A stretch of 64,000 nucleotides of DNA from Chamaecyparis obtusa. Taxonomy: Eukaryota; Streptophyta; Pinopsida; Cupressales; Cupressaceae. Shown here piece by piece: positions 62,361-64,000 of this stretch. Every line of letters begins with the position of its first letter. Within the stretch, counting starts at the first letter, position 1. The notes below the pieces were generated by a model, which was not told where the DNA came from, made no database searches, and worked only from the letters and a program-made list of their open reading frames with translations. Position numbers and translations under genes: made by a program. The stretch covers positions 1 through 64,000 of the forward strand of contig BSBK01001582.1 in NCBI GenBank assembly GCA_027943335.1, in the 5' to 3' direction.

Positions 62361-63330
62361 TTAGTGTCTCAGTTTATGTGATGCTAGGATCACAACTAGA
62401 CAAGCTTTCTCAAACCTTGAATAGTTCTTCTCATAAGCTACCAATGTTTTGCTAATGTAGTAGATAACTCTCTCCTTATTTTCATCATGTTGTGCTAGTA
62501 ATGCCCCCAATGATGTATCTATGGCAGAGACATACAAAATCAATGGCTTCCCTTGAATAGGAGGCATCAAAATAGAAGGATTTGATTGATACTGCTCGAT
62601 ATGATTGAAATTATTTTCACATTCCTTGTTCCATGCAAAAGTCACACCTTTATGTAATGTCTTTGTGAAAGGTTGTGATATATCCGCTAACTAAGATATG
62701 AAACGTGGGATTGATTGCACTCTTCTTTGTAAAGTTCTCATTTGACTGATATTTTTAGGAGGTTGCATCTCCATGATAGCCTTGAATTTAGTAGGATCAA
62801 CTTCAATCCCATTTTTTGAAACAATATAGCCCAGGAGCTTTCCAGAAGTGACACCAAAAACACACTTTTTAGGGTTCAGTCTGAGACTAAACTTCTCCAT
62901 TCTATCTAGTATTTTTCTCAAATCATTCAAATGTTCAAATCTTATCATAGACTTAGCTTCAGTGTCATCAACATAATATTCCATGGTTCGATGCATCATG
63001 TCATGAAAGATAGATGTCATAGCCCGTTGATACGTAGCACCAGCATTCTTAAGACCAAATGGCATGGCATTCCAACAAAAAGTACCCCATGCACATGTAA
63101 AAGATGTTTTCTCTTGATTCTCTAGAGAAATTTTGATTTGGTTGTATCTAGAGAAACCGTCCATTAAAGAATACATTTCAAAGCCCACAGTCATATCCAG
63201 TATCATATTGATGTTTGGAAGCGGAAAATCATCCATAGGACATGCTTTGTTTACATCTCTGAAGCCTATGCATACTTTGGTAGACTTATCTGGTTTTGAA
63301 GTAGGAACTATGTTGGAGATCCATTTGGCA
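62361..63330 (-). pseudogene. Gypsy F reverse transcriptase and degenerate RNase H
   Basis: RT phrases: RDVNKACPMDDFPLPNI, SLMDGFSRYNQI, WNAMPFGLKNAGATYQRAM and YYVDD (catalytic), with KCVFGVTSGKLLGYIVS (62691-63236). After one stop, same frame, TFAWNKECENNF and LYVSAIDTSLGALLAQ follow. There the usual catalytic Asp of the first RNase H is replaced, as expected in Tat elements. There is a frameshift before the second RNase H. Confidence 0.9.
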
Positions 63331-63629
63331 TAATCTATGACTCAGATAAATATGGATTTTAGTAACTTTTCTAGCTCAGCCTTTACGAGAAGTACAACAC
63401 GTGGATGCATTTTTCGTAACTTCTATTTAATAGGTTTAACTCCTGGAGAAATAAAAAGATGATGCATTATCAGATTTGGATCTAACCTTGGCATATCTGA
63501 GTACTTCAATGTGAAGTTGATTTTCTTCTCTCTTAAGAAAGTGGTGAATGCCTATTTTTCTTCTTTTGAAAGAGATTGTGCTACATGAATTAGTTGTGGT
63601 TCCTCTGCCAAGTTGATAGATTGAGTTGG

Positions 63630-64000
63630 TTATTTCAATAATGGAGATTTGTCTTGTAAATGACTCAGAAAGACGTCAAATATCTCATCCTTAGGCACCT
63701 TAAAGAGGTTTTCACCTTTGGATACTTCTTTTATTTTTTCTATTTTAGGTTCTGAGACTGCCACAAAGTGGTTTTCACCCTCAGAACTCTTTTTCTTTTT
63801 ACTCTTATCTTTTTGACTGAGATATTTGATATTTGACTCTATCATGCTAACACTAGGCTCACTGATGGAAGTCGTCATACGTTCCATTGCATTGAGGTAG
63901 CAAGCCAAGGTGTAGTCAGTTCGAAAGGTATAGATATCTCAATTTGCATCGGTAGCTGTTTGGTCAATAAGCTTTGGATGTTGCATAGTCAATGTAGGGG
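63630..64000 (-). pseudogene. Gypsy F gag-pol side fragment
   Basis: A charged Lys/Ser/Glu-rich stretch (KSKKKKSSEGENHF, PKDEIFDVFLSHLQD) upstream of RT in element order. This is probably the linker near the protease. No catalytic motif is seen. It is cut by the window edge. Confidence 0.5.

Larger units (their letters stand above)
55935..64000 (-). mobile_element. Ty3/Gypsy element F (Tat type), 3' part
   Basis: Minus-strand order from the right edge: gag/protease-side sequence, RT, degenerate RNase H, second RNase H, integrase, 2.5 kb non-coding, PPT, 3' LTR. The second RNase H after the first and the lack of a chromodomain fit the Tat lineage, known for an acquired archaeal-type RNase H. 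The 5' part lies outside the window. The left end is approximate. Confidence 0.8.

Overview
This is a window of AT-rich nuclear DNA from a seed plant, probably a gymnosperm and perhaps a conifer. The evidence is one low-copy gene of a plant membrane-protein family with a 12.2-kb first intron, dense and old Copia and Ty3/Gypsy retrotransposons, and a foldback of hammerhead-ribozyme-like motifs of the kind carried by Penelope-like elements, which are known in conifers. The taxon is an inference. No bacterial-type genes, CRISPR arrays, rRNA or tRNA genes were seen.

Layout. 1-4330: intergenic DNA with a CA/GA microsatellite, a 225-bp terminal-inverted-repeat element and the upstream region of the gene. 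4331-17429: the only gene that looks functional, a four-exon, 189-aa TMEM128-like membrane protein on the plus strand. Its first intron holds an 85-bp-arm foldback with two hammerhead-like cores, a 153-bp tandem duplication, a broken plant-mobile-domain gene, and a minus-strand non-LTR-type insertion with a ~178-bp repeat array and an 18-bp target-site duplication (TSD). 17430-28442: downstream DNA, then a LINE ORF1 remnant split by Copia element E (minus). E's 5' LTR carries a 1.3-kb solo LTR.

28443-54776: a nested cluster. A second LINE ORF1 remnant was hit by Copia A (minus, 28983-54424, TSD AGGAC). Into A went Copia B (plus, 30228-44296, TSD AGAAC), a 335-bp TRIM (47688-48022, TSD TAAAC) and Copia-like D (plus, 49108-53932, TSD ACATT). 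Into B went element C (plus, 35775-42930, TSD GTCAA). Removing the inserts restores ordinary Copia sizes: A about 6.2 kb, B about 6.9 kb, E about 7.3 kb. A 3-4 kb internal remainder is no longer needed to explain them.

54777-64000: a truncated Copia-like LTR, then the 3' part of a minus-strand Ty3/Gypsy element F of the Tat type. F has a degenerate ordinary RNase H plus a second RNase H, and runs off the right edge.

The best candidate for something undescribed is element C. It has LTRs, a primer-binding site and a TSD but no pol. It carries a coiled-coil/zinc-knuckle ORF and, in one uninterrupted frame, a 1,053-codon ORF of unrecognised function broken by 14 stops, 12 TAG and 2 TAA. All retroelement genes here are broken. 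The TMEM128-like gene is the only one whose splice sites and frame are intact.
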